A stretch of 64,000 nt of DNA from Erodium maritimum (GCA_963921825.1 OY997591.1:49311825-49375824), one strand, 5' to 3'; positions 35,613-48,365 are shown, counted from the stretch's first letter. A program made the numbers and translations. The notes: a model not told the origin generated them from the letters alone.

Positions 35613-37219
35613 TGTCGTTGTTGTTGTTGAACTGTTGGTCGAGTGTGTGCTTCGTCCAAAGTTTCTCTTTGAGGTTAAAAAGGAGTAAGGGTCGAGTTTA
35701 AGGCGTTTTTGGAAAACTGCCCTGCGCGAGAGTTACGGATCCTGTTACGGATCCGTGACGGATCAGAGGGTTTTTTCCATTTTAGGGCCTTTGTCACGGC
35801 ACCGTGATCCCAACCGTGACGGGGTCTATCACGGGTCCGTGATTCCTGTTTTGTTCCACTGTCCTGGTTGTGCAGTTTGAGTGTTGGCTTTGCGTGGCGG
35901 TGTTCACGGTTGTGTTGGTTGTAGAGGTCGTAAGTTCGGTGTTAAGGGATGAGGTCTTGGGTTCGAGACTCATCAATAACCTGCGGTAGTGATACAGCGC
36001 CTCGGCGTGAGAGTCTCACAACGGAGAGGGGCTAGGGTTGGTGCGCTGCGACGCCATACGAACTAGGTTTCCCTATGTGAACGGGTGTTCGAGGTTTCCC
36101 TCGCGTGAACGGGTGGGTTGAGGTTTCCTTCACGTGAGTGGGTTATTTGAGGTTTCCTTATGTGATCGGGTTATTGGGGTATTGATAGTGTGAGCAATTG
36201 TGATTTACTGAATTGAGGACGTGTTTCCCGTGTCGAGGTTTATCTTCCATGAGCGAGTACTTGAGGTGTTGATAGCGTGAGCAATGTGACGTTTGGCATC
36301 AGGTTTTGAGGTAGTGGTTTGCCCTGATTAGATCGGTAAGTCTTTAGTGCGTTACTAGTATGCCATAATAGAACGGGTGTCCGTGGAGGTGAGCATAACG
36401 CTCGTCCCCTTTACTACTTTTCCCGCAAGGGACGAGTAGCGAACACTGGTTTGGTTGCGGAAAGTTATAAGTAACTGCCTAGAGGACCGTGTGAGGGTTT
36501 CACTAGACCTTACCAGAGTGACTAATGGAGTGGGTGTTCGGTCTCCGATTTGGGCGTCAGTTTTATTGGATACCGGGATGTCACGCTCGTTTGTTCGTCG
36601 AGTTGTGCTGAGAGGTTGGGGCTGAGTTTAGAGCCGTTGAGTCCACCCCTGCGTCTGGACACGCCGGTTGGTGGTGGGGTGGTGTTAGCTAGGGTCCGTC
36701 GTGCCTGCGGAGTTGGAGAAGAGAACCGATACTGGAGGTTCGAGAGAGGGCTCAAGAGCCCTGATGCTGGATCGAGTCCTCACCCTGAGGATTGGGTATG
36801 TTCGGAGTCGGTAGGCACGACAACGGTAGTGGAGCGAGGTCTTAGAGAGACTACGAGGATCCGTGAGGATCGGCAGCAACTGAGCTTGTGCGTATATTCG
36901 TGGGAAGGATACTTACGAAATGACAACCTTTAAACGTAGTCTTGGGAATGGATGGCTGGCGAAGTGCCGAGCCAATACCGACTGTTACTGGAGACGAGCT
37001 GCGAGAGTCGCAGCATTCGCGTCTGACGGTGCACGAGGGTAGCACTAAGAGGAGCGCGACATCAGGTGGCATGTCTAGTGGAGCGGGATGCGGAGAGCGG
37101 TCGCGGAGTTAATATCGCGATACCTCACTCGTCGTCAGGTGAGAGCCGAACACCAGCGTCCCACTGGATTATTGCAGCCAATGCGGGTTGCACAGTGGAA
37201 ATGGGGGCACGTCACGATG

Positions 37220-37800
37220 AGTTTCGTGAGCGGTTAGCCGAGTTCGCCTACAACAAAAGCTTTCAGGCTAGTATCATGATGGCACCGTTCGGAACGTTGT
37301 ATGGTAGGCCGTGTCGGTCGCCCGTGTGGGGGGCGGAAGTGAGGAATGAGGGTTCACTGGGTCTAGAACTGGACCGAGAGACAGCTGAGTCGTTCGTGCC
37401 GAAGCGTGAGCGGTTGAAGACCGCGCAAAGTCAGCAGGAGCTATGCTGACAGACGGCGCCGACCTTGCGAGTCAGCAATCATTGGTCATGTATCCCTGGA
37501 GGCGAATCCGAAAGGTGGACTAATGCGTTTCAACCGCGGCGGAGGCGGGTTAGCCCCGCGGTGTATCGAGCATTTCGAGGTCTTGAGTACGTTATTGAGT
37601 GGGCGGATGTCGAGGTAACGGGTGATGTCTCGTATAAGGAAAAACTGGTTTGGGAGATGGATCCGCGGGAGAAGGTCTTGCGCGGAAGGGTTACCCGCTT
37701 AGAATGGGTGCAGTGGCGGCACCACGAGGCCGAGTCGACTTGGAAACGCGAGGACGAGATTCGCGCGAAGTACCCCGATCTTTTCGACTCCGGAGGTGTG
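37220..37800 (+). pseudogene. Ty3/gypsy integrase C-terminal remnant
   Basis: Plus-strand frames read AEFAYNKSFQASIMMAPF, the well-known end of the gypsy integrase core region, then, further on, VQWRHHEAESTW and KYPDLF, the tail typical of Tekay/Del polyproteins. It is a fossil trace. No reverse transcriptase, RNase H or protease is recognisable in the internal region. Confidence 0.8.
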
Positions 37801-37831
37801 TTGTTTTAAATTTCGCGGACGAAATTCCCTT

Positions 37832-37844
37832 AAGGGGGGTAGAT
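37832..37844 (+). other. Polypurine tract
   Basis: AAGGGGGGTAGAT directly before the 3' LTR start TGTAAG, preceded by GGACGAAATTC, as usual in Tekay/Del elements. Confidence 0.8.
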
Positions 37845-40800
37845 TGTAAGAACCGCTCCCGGTCAACGCCAGTCAAATCTGCGAAAAACAGGAAAATTTA
37901 AAAAATTTAAGCACACACTTAAATGAACCCAAAAATGACCCCGAGGGTCATACCGGACATAAGTTGACCCCGTTATCGACCAAAGTGATTTCCGGGGGAC
38001 TCAGGGCAACTTTCTGATCAATTTGGGAAATGCTGACTTTTCGCTGGAAAAGTCAACGGAGCGACGTTTTGGTCCATTCGAGGACCGTTTTGGATCCAAA
38101 AAGCTTAGTCGTCGTCGCAACGGTCTTATTTGAGCCGTTTCCTTGTGGCTCGTGAAGTTTCGTAATTTCTTGTAAAAAGTGCCCGTTCAGGCCTCGAAAC
38201 GGCCGAATTTCGCGAATCTGATTAGAAAATATCTAGAAGATATTTTCCAAAAAGGTGTGGGACCCACTTGCCACATGTCACCAATGTGGTGGTGTTAGGT
38301 TGTTGGAAAAGACAAGAGAAGACTACTTTTAAGTGTTAGTTTTGTAATTAAGTATTAGTTTTGATTTTTAAAACAAAACAAAAGAGGGATGAATTGTTGA
38401 TACACGTTAATTTCAAAACAAGAGAAGACTTGGAGAGAGAAAGTGGTGTTAAAAAGAAGAGAGAAGGAAGAGAGAAAAAGAGAAGAGGTTGGGGGAATTT
38501 GTGACGTTTCTCGTCGATCAAACCGGTGGATCGTCTCAACGATAAAAGAATCGAGCTCACATCGACATTCCCTACGGTGAGAACCTAACCGATTTTAATT
38601 TTGGAACGTTTGAATTTTAGGGTTTGAGTTTAAACGATTTGATTAAGGTTGGGTTTTGTTTATGATTGGTTTAAAGATGAATGGTTGAGGTTTGGGGTTC
38701 GTTAGGAACGTTTTGGGGCAAAAAGGGAATTTTTCCATTATGGCCGTGTGGGGCCCACATGCCCGGGTATCGGGTTTTCATGTTCGGGTGTTTTAGGACG
38801 TTCTCCAAGTCGTTAATCCACACCCGGATCGAAATATGGAATTAAATTTCGGGTTTAGAAACTTTAATCGCGAATTAAATCGCTCGGAAGTCGGAAATTG
38901 ATTCCGTCAATTGCGTTGGAACCCTTGAATTATTCTAAGACCGTAGAAATGAAAACCGGAATTTTCGGAGCCCCGGAAGGGCGTTTCCTAAACCCGGGCA
39001 GATTCGCCTTGTCGGGCGAATCGGGCTTTTCCGAGCCCTTTATCGACAATGTCGAGTAATTGGGAAGTTTGGGAGTGATCGACATTGTCGAGGTTGAGTT
39101 TGGGCGTTTAATTCTTTAAATTCGGGTTTGGCATTCTTACTTAAAAAGTGTGTAAACTGTAATAATTGTAGACCGCGTCGCCTACCGTGGAAAGAGGAGG
39201 CTAAGCGGGAAATTTGGAGCATTGTCGGAGAGCGAGCATCGGTTGTGACACGCTTCAAGAGGTAGTGAAAAGTAGCCCGATCTCGGCCCTGACTAAGGAA
39301 AGTTAACAGTAGAATTGCATGTGACACCGGGGTGTCGTGGGTTAAGTAGGTTTATCTAATATTAGAAAGGCATGATACGGGAACGTAGCGAATATTGGAA
39401 ATGCGTGTGACACTTAGTAGTGTCGTAGGAGTAGAGAACTTAGCGTTAGTAGAATTACTGGAGGCATATGACCATGCCCGGAGGTTGATTGTGAAACTGT
39501 TGATATTAGAACTGTTGGAGGCATTGGTTATGCCGGAGGTTATTTGTGTAATTCGTGTCTTGGGTGGCCATGAGAGCCCGTACTTTATTATTGTGTCTTG
39601 GGTGGCTATGAGAGCTCGTGTTATTATTGTGTCTTGGGTGGCCATGAGAGCCCGTGTTATTGTTGTGTCTTGGGTGGCCATGAGAGCTCGTGTTACTGTT
39701 GGTGTGTCTTGCGTGGCCGTGAGTGCCCGTGGGGTTGTTGAGCCCGTGAGTTATGGTTGGTGTGTCTTGGGAGGCCGTGAGTGCACGTGGGGTTGTTGAG
39801 CCCGTGAGTTATGGGTGGTGTGTCTTGGGTGGCCATGAGTGCCCGTGGGTTTGTTGAGCCCGTGAGTTATGGTTGGTGTGTCTTGGGAGGCCGTGAGTGA
39901 TCGTGGGGTTGTTGAGCCCGTGAGTTATGGTTGGTGTGTGTTGGGAGGCCGCGAGTGCCCGTGGGGTTGTTGAGCCCGTGAGTTATGGTTGGTGTGTCTT
40001 GGGAGGCCGTGAGTGCCCGTGGGGTTATTGAGCCCGTGAGTAATAGTTGGTGTGTCTTGGGAGGCCGTGAGTGCCCGTGGGTTGTTGAGTCCGTGTTTTA
40101 CCGTTGGTGTCTTGGGTGGCCATGAGTGCCTGTGGAGTGTTGAACCTGTGATGTTGCTGTTTGTTGAACTTTTCTTGTGATTGTGATTGTGCTTGCCCGA
40201 GGTTAGTGACCCGATTGTGTGTCGGGAAGTAGTTCGAGTCCCGGTAAGTTACGAGCATTCTTTGGCTGGCCTAACCAAGTTCGAGTCCCGGTAGGTTACG
40301 AGCATTCTTTGGCTGGCCTAACCAAGTTCGAGTCCCGGTAGGTTACGAGCATTCTTTAGGTGGCCTAAACAAGTTCGAGTCCCGGTAGGTTATGAGCATT
40401 CTTTGGCTGGCCTAACCAAGTTCGAGTCCCGGTAGGTTACCATCATTCTTTGGCTGGCCTAACCAAGTTCGAGTCTCGGCAGGTTGTGAGCATTCTTTGG
40501 CTAGCCTGATCCGTGTTCGTGTCTTTGGAGGAGGTCGTCAATGGTTGTGTCGGGTTTACATTACGAGTTTGAGGTTGAGTCTGGTGAGGGAGGTTACTGG
40601 GCAGCTGGTATGTGATCTTGCTTGGTGTGCGATCCTTTGTGATCTTGGGTTTTGCGTGGTGGTCCTTGAGTCCTTGGAAGAGGTCGTGATCGTTGTGTCT
40701 GGTCTACTTTACGTGTCAGAGTGTTGAGTTGGTCAAGGAAGGTAACAGTGGGCGTGTGTCAGTCGGAGTACTTGGGTTGGGGATAGTTTCCCCGGTGTTG

Positions 40801-41155
40801 AGTTTATTGTTGGTGTTACCGGCATTGTCTGCTAATTATGCCGTAGTCAGTCTGTTATCCGTGGTGGTGAGCGAACGCTCACCCCTTGCTGCTTTTCCTA
40901 CAGGTACCGGTCGCAGGTTGGACTAGGTGAGCTTCTGAAGCTTGAAGAGCTAGGAGCGGGTTTCTGGGTTTATTTTGAGTCTAGCGACGGATACCATACT
41001 TTTGTCCTTTTGTTGGGACGTATTTTAAGTTGTAAATATTATTTTTTATTAACTAAATGGTAATTTCAAAGTGTTTATTCAAAATAGGTTTCAAATGTTT
41101 GGTGATTTTAAATGTTCGCGTCCTGAGTTTGGTTTACTGAAATTGGGGCGTGACA
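37845..41155 (+). repeat. 3' LTR of the Tekay-like element
   Basis: 3.31 kb, TG...CA. Same orientation as the solo LTR at 52066-55265 and opposite to those at 7118 and 18193. The conserved palindrome GTGAGCGAACGCTCAC is at 40867-40882. Confidence 0.9.
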
Positions 41156-41886
41156 AAAATTGTGCAGACCAAAGGAGTCTTTCTGCTGCAGAATTTGAGA
41201 GTTTGCAAGCTAAAAGGATTGGGGTTGTAGAAACAAAGGTAAGTGTGATTTCTCTTCTGATAGTCTCTGAAAGGATCTTCACATGAGCAAGGGATATAAA
41301 CCAAGCCACAAAAACAGAACAAAACAAATGAAGGATGTCTCTTTGCCAATCCATCTGCAGAAGAGACACATGTAAGAAAACACTCAACCTAGTAGGATCT
41401 ACCCTCACTCCAAAGGAAAAAAAATCCCACACACAAAACATTAAGGACGACAAGAACAAAAAGGAACCTTACCAAACTCACATCTGTACCCAGTCCACCC
41501 AAAACCCATCCCAAACCCAAACCCAACCAAATGAGCCAAACTAGTAACCAAAAATGAAGCCACAACCAACATGACCAACCAAGAGGAATTAAGATTATCG
41601 GCATCCCAAACTGCCCAAAAGTTTATTAGCATCCAAACCTACCCAATTGCTATATAGATAAGATACTTCTCTTAGTAAAGCAGGTTCTAGGAGAGGACAG
41701 CCAGGAATTATAGGAAAAAAAATATCCATTTTCCTTGAATTTTGCCCATTCCCAGTTATAGGCCTGACTTTGAGTTTTCTGAAAAATGTCTTCAACAGTT
41801 GGAGAGGGCCCTTCAAATATAGCTTCATTTCTTGCGAGCCATATTTGCCAACGAGTTATTTGTACCAGATTCCTCCAAACTTTTTT

Positions 41887-44800
41887 TCAAAAAGATGGAG
41901 CTAAAGATGACCAGGCAGTGAATAATAATTTTGGGTTCTTTAGGATGATCCAACTAATACCCCACCAATGTAATACCAGACTCCAAACTCTCCAAGCTCT
42001 AAAGCAATGCATTAATGTATGAGAAGCATCTTCCAAGTCATCATTGCAGAAGGGACAAAGAATTCCTTGAAGGGATAATTGCAATCCTCTTGATTCAAGA
42101 AAGCATCTAGTAGGGATGGCTTCCAAACAAGCAAGCCAGCAAAAGGTTGTGATTTTAGGAGGTATACCTGGGATCCACAGAGCTTTGGTCCAAGAAGCAT
42201 TAACAGATAGGGCAGAGGTTTGGTTGTCAAGTAGTGAGTATAACATTTTAACTGAAAACCCCTTTGGATCACCTGACCAGACAAGAAGATCCTTCTCATG
42301 AGAAAGGGAGATGCCTTCTAAAATCACCAGTAGAGCATTCCAATCAGATTCAGCTCTTCCCCTTGGTACACTTCTAAAATTTAGCTCCCATACTCCATCA
42401 ATCCAAGCTTCAGCTACAAGCAATTTTTTGTTATCTGCAAGGGAGAATAGCCTGGGAAAAAGAAACTTGAGAGGTTGATCCCCCCACCAAATGTCACACT
42501 AGAAAAGCATTCTAGTTCCTTCACCCAATTTCCAACCCAGACCTCTAATGCCAGAAAAATTCTGAAAGATAGGATCAGCATTGATAACTAGTACATGGTT
42601 CATAAAACTTGAAGATCCAATTTCAAAAAAAGTAGAAAGATCCCATTATGTTGTTGACCATCCATATTTACTGCAGATCACCCTCTTCTAAAGTGAATTT
42701 GAGTCCAGTGCAAATCTCCACCACCACTTGTCAAGAAGAGCTGGATTCATTTTAGCCAAATTTTTTATACCAAGGCCTCCCTCTATTTTTGCTTTACACA
42801 CATTGTTCCATTTAACTTTACAGAAAGTTCTTGCTTTAGATGATCCATGCCACAGAAACCTCCTTTGCCAGGATTCCATTTGTCTCAATACACCTTTGGG
42901 GGCTTTTATTATGGAGAAGAAGTACAATGGCAGTGCACTTAGAGTAGACTTAATGAGTGTGATTCTTCCTCCTAGTGATAGAAGCTTAGCCTGCCTAAGT
43001 CCTAGAGCAGCTTTGAAATTGCCTATAATTGAATCTTGGTTTTGATTTTCCTTAGATTTGCTCCAAAGGAAAGCCTAAGTACTTGGTAGGCAAATTTCCT
43101 TCTGAAAAACCCAAAATCACTAAGAGGACATGTCTCTCCTCCTCTTCCAAGTTGAAGAAAATAGCTGGGGATTTATCATAGTTAACTGATAAACCAGTAG
43201 CTAAATTGAACATAGTTAAAGCAAATTTGAGGCACAAGGCAGCAGTTTCTGAAGCTTGAATGAAGAAAATAGTGTCATCTGCAAATTGCAGATGAGAAAT
43301 GGTTGGGCCAATATCTTGAAATTTTATACCTTTGAAGAGGTCTTGAAGTAGTTCTGCTTTCATTACTTGGTTTAAGCCTTCAGCTACTAGAGCAAACAGG
43401 AGAGGAGATAAAGCACATCATTGCCTAAGCCCTCTTGACAATTTAAAGTCAAGACTGCGGGAGCCATTGATCAACACTGAGACATATGCATTCAAGCATG
43501 AAATTATCCAGAGCCTCCATAGAGAGCCAAAGCCCATTCTAGTCAGTAATTTGAGAATGTAATTCCAATTGACCTTATCAAAAGCTTTTTCAAAATCAGC
43601 TTTGAAGAGAATAGCTTTCTGCTTGCTTATCTTTAGAAAATCAACAACCTCTAAAGCAATTAGAATTCCATCTATAATTTGCCTGCCTTTGAGACTTGTA
43701 GATAATACCCCCCCCCCCCCCCCCCCCCCCCCCCAAGAAGTTTATAACCTGTTTAAGACTTGTAGATAATAGTTTGGACAAAATTTTGTATGAGCCTCCC
43801 ATCATGCTTATTGGCCTGTAATCATCAAATGTTAGAGGAGCATCAATTTTTGGAATCAAAGTCAGAAAAGATGAGTGCAAGCCTTTTCCAAGTTGACCAG
43901 TATGGTAGAAGCAATATAGAAATTTCATCAATTCTTCTTTGATTATAGGCCAGCATAAATTTGAGAGTGAAACCATCTGGCCATGTTGCTTTTTCAGCTC
44001 TACAAGCCATAATTGCTTGAAGGGTTTCATCTTCAGAGAAGGGTCTCTCTAGCCATTGAGCTTGTTGAATTGATAGTGTCTGAAATGTTAATTCATCAAG
44101 AGAAACATTTGAGATTGGACCTTCAGAGAATCTGAGAGCAAAATGTTCTGCTGCAGCAAGTTTGATTTCTGGAGGAGATGAAAGCAACTAATCTTTATAC
44201 CAAATGTCGCTTATGTTTTTTGTGGCTCCCTTGAAATTTGTCACTCTATGAAAATATTTAGAGCCTTTGTCCCCATCATCAAACCACCTCTTCCTGGCCT
44301 TTTGACTCCATAACTTTGACAACAATTTATATTTCTGTATTAGTGTAGCTTTAAGTTCACCTCTCTTAGAGCATTCATCAGGAAGGAGAGGCCTTAACTC
44401 CACCAGAGAATCCATATCATCTATTGCCTTGCTTAGCTGAGCAATGAGGGTTTCCAAATGACCAAACACTTGAACATTCCAGACTTTAAGATCATCTTTC
44501 AAAAGTTCAAGCTTCATCCATAGCACATAATAAGGTTGACCAAAGATTTGATAAGAGGCCCAAAAATTTTCCACTGCTGCAAAGAATCTAGAGTCTTCAG
44601 TCCAAATATTTAGGAACTTGAATGGCCTAGGCCCCCAGTCCATAACATTGTGAAAAGGTATTATAGGCCTGTGATATGAGATTGATCTGGAGAGGCAGAC
44701 CTGAGTAGGAGAATTGAATTTTTCCATGAACACTTGAGAAATAAGATACATATCTATTCTGGAAGCTCTTGATTGCTGACCAAACCAAGTGAATTTGCCT

Positions 44801-45331
44801 CCATTTAGAGGGAGATTGAGTAGACCCGGATTCTATATAAATTGTTGAAAATTCTGCATGTCAGACCCATCAGCTCTTTGTGAGGATCTCTCTTGAATGG
44901 AACTAACAGTGTTTGAAATCTCCTCCTAGTAATAAGAGAGTGTCTGTAGGAAGGGCCTTAATCATTTCCTCCAATTTGAGCCATAAAGCCTCCCTTCGAT
45001 GAGGTGTTGAAGGGGCATAAACATTGATAATGCAGCAAAACTTTTGGCTAGAGAGCATACTACCAAGCCAGAGTAGGGCACCTTCTTCCTCTATAGAATG
45101 AGAGAAGGAGAAATCTCTTTTTTTTCCACATTGAGTGTCCACAACATCATAATGGCAAGACTCTCATCTCCAAGAAAGGCCACAGGTCCTAAGAAAATTA
45201 GCAGGCATATGATCCATTTTGGACTCTTGAATCATGATGAAACTTGGGGCATGCGTGCTCAGTAAGGAACTGAAACATCTCCTCTTCTGTTGAGAGGAGA
45301 TCCCTCTCACATTCCATGAGAGGAATTTCAT
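41887..45331 (-). pseudogene. LINE ORF2: endonuclease, reverse transcriptase, zf-RVT (decayed)
   Basis: Starts MKFLSWNVRGIS at 45331. Endonuclease pieces: NVYAPSTPHRREALW, LLGGDF and, on the next piece, SRIDMYLIS. Reverse transcriptase pieces: KATWPDGFTL (family KAPGPDGFT), LTFDDYRPISMMGGSYKI, FKADFEKAFDKV, and the catalytic LQFADDTIFF at about 43280, which is intact. Then KYLGFPL, the WWWRFALDSNSL block (42720) and the zinc-binding CPFCNDDLEDASHTLMHC (about 42035-42090). It is spread over several frames, so inactive. A 27-base poly(C) run (poly(G) in this orientation) replaces about ten residues between LKQVINFL and GRQIIDG. Close relative of the plus-strand LINE at 56400-59855. Confidence 0.88.
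43708..43734 (+). repeat. Poly(C) tract, 27 bases
   Basis: Lies in the reverse transcriptase region of the minus-strand LINE. The 15-mer GACTTGTAGATAATA occurs on both sides (43693-43707 and 43757-43771). Confidence 0.95.
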
Positions 45332-45336
45332 AATAA

Positions 45337-48030
45337 TTAGGAGGAACCAAGACCAGTGGCCCCTTTGACCACCTGTAAATCAGGGTCTGAGTCTTTGTCT
45401 AGATCAACAAGCTCATCCTCTGATCCTCTATCAAAGTTTATAGAGTGATTTTTGAAGTCTTCTAGATCATTTATTTGATTTAGGATAACCTGATCAGAAA
45501 CTCCAGCCTTGAGTTCAATGGTCTTGCCAAAACCCCAAGCTTTTTTAACAAGAGTATTTTCATCCAAGAAAGTCTTCTTCTTGATCTGAGTAACAGGAGT
45601 GCTCTCAATAACTAACTCAGGAGACTTTTGCTTTAGGCCAGGAGCATAGTGCTTTGATCTAGTGCTGTAAGAGTGAGGTGTGGCTCCTCTGGTGATTTTT
45701 TTATTCTTAGTGGTGATCTTGGAGATTACTTTTGGAGAAGGGTTTTTGAGACCCAAAAAATCTGCCACTTCAGTAACTTGAGCTTGCTCCAGTTGGTTTT
45801 GGAGGGAAGAAAGGCTCACAATAATATTTCCACTGTTCAGGCCATCTAGCCCTAGGGGATCAGATGATTGAGAGTGTAAGAGGCAAATATCCCTTTGTAT
45901 GTCAGTGATGTTTAGTGCCTGGGATAGAGGGATGCATGGGGAGCTTATATCTTCTTCTTGGGCCTCTCCCAATAATAAATGCTCATCAGCCTCTATCCTT
46001 TTTTGCAATATAATAGGATTATTTAACAAAGTAGGGACCAAAATAATATCTTTACCCTTAATGCTTACAGGATTACCCAGAGGTTGCAAGGAGCTGTCAA
46101 TGAGGGTTTCCTCTATAGTTGCTGAAGCCAAAGAAATGATTGGACTAGAGGGATGACTGATCTAGCTATTGTGAGCCAACTCAAAGATTTGAATAGAGCT
46201 TTCCATATCAACAAGTATTGTAGAGATTGGGCTATCCAAAATTTGAACTGGTACTGTAGAAATTAAGCTTTCAGTAGCAACAATAAGAGTATAAGAAGTT
46301 AGAGCTTCAGGGATAGCAGCATGATCAGAGGAGCAATGCACCAGCCCAGATACAGCCTTAGTTTGAATTTCTAGAAGCTCTAAGGTATCTTGAACCACCT
46401 ATTGCTCAAAGGAATCAAGGCTGAGAAGTCCTTGTCTAACTACCTCAGTAATGTCTTGGCCAGCATTTAACAGCTGCAGAGGAATGTTGGTTGGTGGACA
46501 TAATAGAGCCTGAGTGTCTTCTCTAACTCCCATAGTGCCACAGTCTTTTGTCACCAAATCACCAACCAAGCCTTTACCAGTTAATGAATGATCAGAGGTC
46601 TCCTCAGCTTCTAGATGATCATCTTTGGAATTGACAGGGCTAATTGGTGTTACTAATTCTGAGAAGGGAGTTAATGTGAACTCAGAAGACATAACATCCT
46701 CAGGACCTTCAGAGCTAACAGAAAGTGGAACTTTTGCAGCAAAAGGAGGGAGCACCTTGTGGGACAAATTGCCTAGACAAATTTCTACTTCCTCAACAAA
46801 TGAAGAGAGCTTAAGAGAGTGAATAAGCACATATGCAATATCCACATAACTTCAAGCTTTGGAGAGTGGATGTGTAAAGAAAATAGGACCAAAATCAACC
46901 ACTGCAGCTTGAAAAGTCTCTTCATACCATCCCTTGTAAGGCACCCCATGAATTGCAACCCAGGTGAATTTCCCTCCCTTGTTGCATAAATTTTCAAAAC
47001 CAGGCAGGAAAGTTAGCCAAGTATTTAGCCAACTTCCTTCAACTCCTTCCTCTTTCATAAGTTCATCAAACTTCTCATCAGGACAATAAACCAAAAACAG
47101 TCTTATTTCTCAGAGCTTTTAAGTGGATTTCATATACTCCCTACAAAGCCATCTCTCTCGTAATTCCATCAATTGTCATATTGACATGGATCATAGCTAA
47201 ATGAGCTCTCTGCATTAATCTTGAATGGGCAGTGACTATAGATCCTTTATGCAAAAAATCATCAAAGGTTAGGAAGTTAGACTTTTCATAAGAAAGGTTA
47301 TACCTTGTCTTTGGGGAAGAATTTGTCCGGTCCCAGGCTTTAGAGACATAGAGCCTATACCCATTGTATAGAGAGCCATTAATAACAAGGATGGCTTCTT
47401 CCAAAGTTTTTTGACAACTGAAAAATAGAAAGCCATAATCCTTCCCTCTCTTGTTTGGTTTTGAAGCTCTGAGGGCCTTACAGTATCCCAATAGAGATCC
47501 AAATTCAATGGATAGCCAATTAGCATCAGCAAAAGGAGGAAGGTTGAAAATGAAAGTTGTATGAAATGTTTACTTCACAGCCTCTTTTGGAGATGTGCTC
47601 TGCCCTTGAAATGTTTGCTGCAATTTTCTTTTCTTCTGAGCCATGATAGACTGCACATTCTCGAATCCAGGAGGTGGATAACCCATTGAAGATGACTCAG
47701 GAGGCTGTTGAGCATTTATTTTTGCCTCCAGGCTAAGTTACCAGAGGTCCTGAGATTGTCAGAATGTCCCAAAAAACCTCTATTGCTCAAAGAGGGAGTT
47801 TGATCTGTATCAAAGGAGATAGGATTGAAGTACTTATCGTAGAACATCTTTTGCCCATCAAGCAGTTTAGTATGGCCACCAGGGGAGTACTCTTGTGTTT
47901 TATCTGAGGATGAAGATGCATATCCCTCATCCCTCCTAGCATACCGTTTTTTGATTATTTTTTTTCCTCTTTCCAACTGAGATATTCCTGATTTGTACAC
48001 CAGCTTGTTGAGCTTGGGCATGATCACCAT
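45337..48030 (-). pseudogene. LINE ORF1 with RRM domain (decayed)
   Basis: Five minus-strand pieces in order. N-terminus (48030-47716) has a basic cluster (GKKIIKKRYARR) and the motif HTKLLDGQKMFYDKYF. The RRM piece (47491-47141) holds GKDYGFLFFSCQ, an RNP1-like strand, and NGYRLYVSKAW. A GNKGGKFTWVAIHGVPYK-like block follows (47094-46852), then an acidic Ser/Glu-rich region (46845-46162). The C-terminal piece (46131-45337) carries KKAWGFGKTIELKAG and an acidic tail. The RRM presumably binds the element's RNA. Frameshifts and stops separate the pieces. Confidence 0.82.
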
Positions 48031-48350
48031 TCAATTCTTCAACAATGAGCACCATTGAGTGATAGAGGAAACAAAGAGAGGATATATAGTTTTGCCGAAA
48101 GAGAGGATACAAAGGTTCCAAGGAAATCAGAAAACAAGGATCTTGAGCTACTTGCAGGAGATATCTTGCTCAGACGAGAACCAAGGACAACGGTGGTCTG
48201 ATAGCCTTCAGGGCGACCATCCTGGACACTACATCGCCGTCAAGAACAAGAAGACGGAGGGAGATAGAAGAGGATGCTGATAGCGATTCAAATCTTCAAG
48301 CAAGAAACAGTAGAAATGAAGAACAAGAAGAACTGGTACTGGACACCCAT

Positions 48351-48365
48351 TCGTTCTTAATTGTT
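48351..48365 (+). repeat. 15-bp LINE target-site duplication, 5'-side copy
   Basis: Exact copy of 31385-31399. Confidence 0.92.

Larger units (their letters stand above)
31747..41155 (+). mobile_element. Two-LTR Ty3/gypsy element, Tekay/Del-like, long LTRs, broken
   Basis: A 9.4-kb element flanked by the perfect 5-bp TSD AAAAT (31742-31746 and 41156-41160). Parts: 5' LTR 31747-35114, primer site of tRNA-iMet type 35118-35129, internal region to 37844, purine tract AAGGGGGGTAGA just before the 3' LTR, and 3' LTR 37845-41155. The internal region is only about 2.7 kb and shows just the C-terminal end of a Ty3/gypsy integrase-type polyprotein (37220-37800). It is therefore a non-autonomous fossil. 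Part of the 5' LTR beside the primer site runs in the opposite direction to the 3' LTR. The first 150 bases of the two LTRs differ by about 5% by eye, suggesting an age of a couple of million years. Inserted in a LINE 3' UTR. Confidence 0.9.
31400..48350 (-). mobile_element. Full-length L1-type LINE with RRM-containing ORF1, split by an LTR element
   Basis: Minus strand, 5' end at 48350, A-tail at 31400-31406 (plus-strand T run). The 15-bp TSD TCGTTCTTAATTGTT is perfect at 31385-31399 and 48351-48365. Removing the 9.4-kb LTR element and its 5-bp duplication leaves about 7.5 kb. Order: 5' UTR (48350-48031), ORF1 (48030-45337), ORF2 from an ATG at 45331 (five bases after the ORF1 stop) through endonuclease, reverse transcriptase and zf-RVT to 41887, then a 3' UTR of about 1 kb holding the LTR insertion. 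RRM in ORF1 places it in the BNR-type sub-clade of plant L1. Several frameshifts and stops make it inactive. It is older than the LTR element inside it. Confidence 0.9.

Noticed and set aside
35450-35701. Opposite frames rich in Pro/Gly and Trp repeats.
   Set aside because: They translate the 28-bp minisatellite in the leader of the LTR element.
40887-40905. Splice-acceptor-like CTTTTCCTACAGGT downstream of the LTR palindrome as evidence for a host exon.
   Set aside because: It is repeated in every LTR copy and belongs to the element. No exon-like frame follows.
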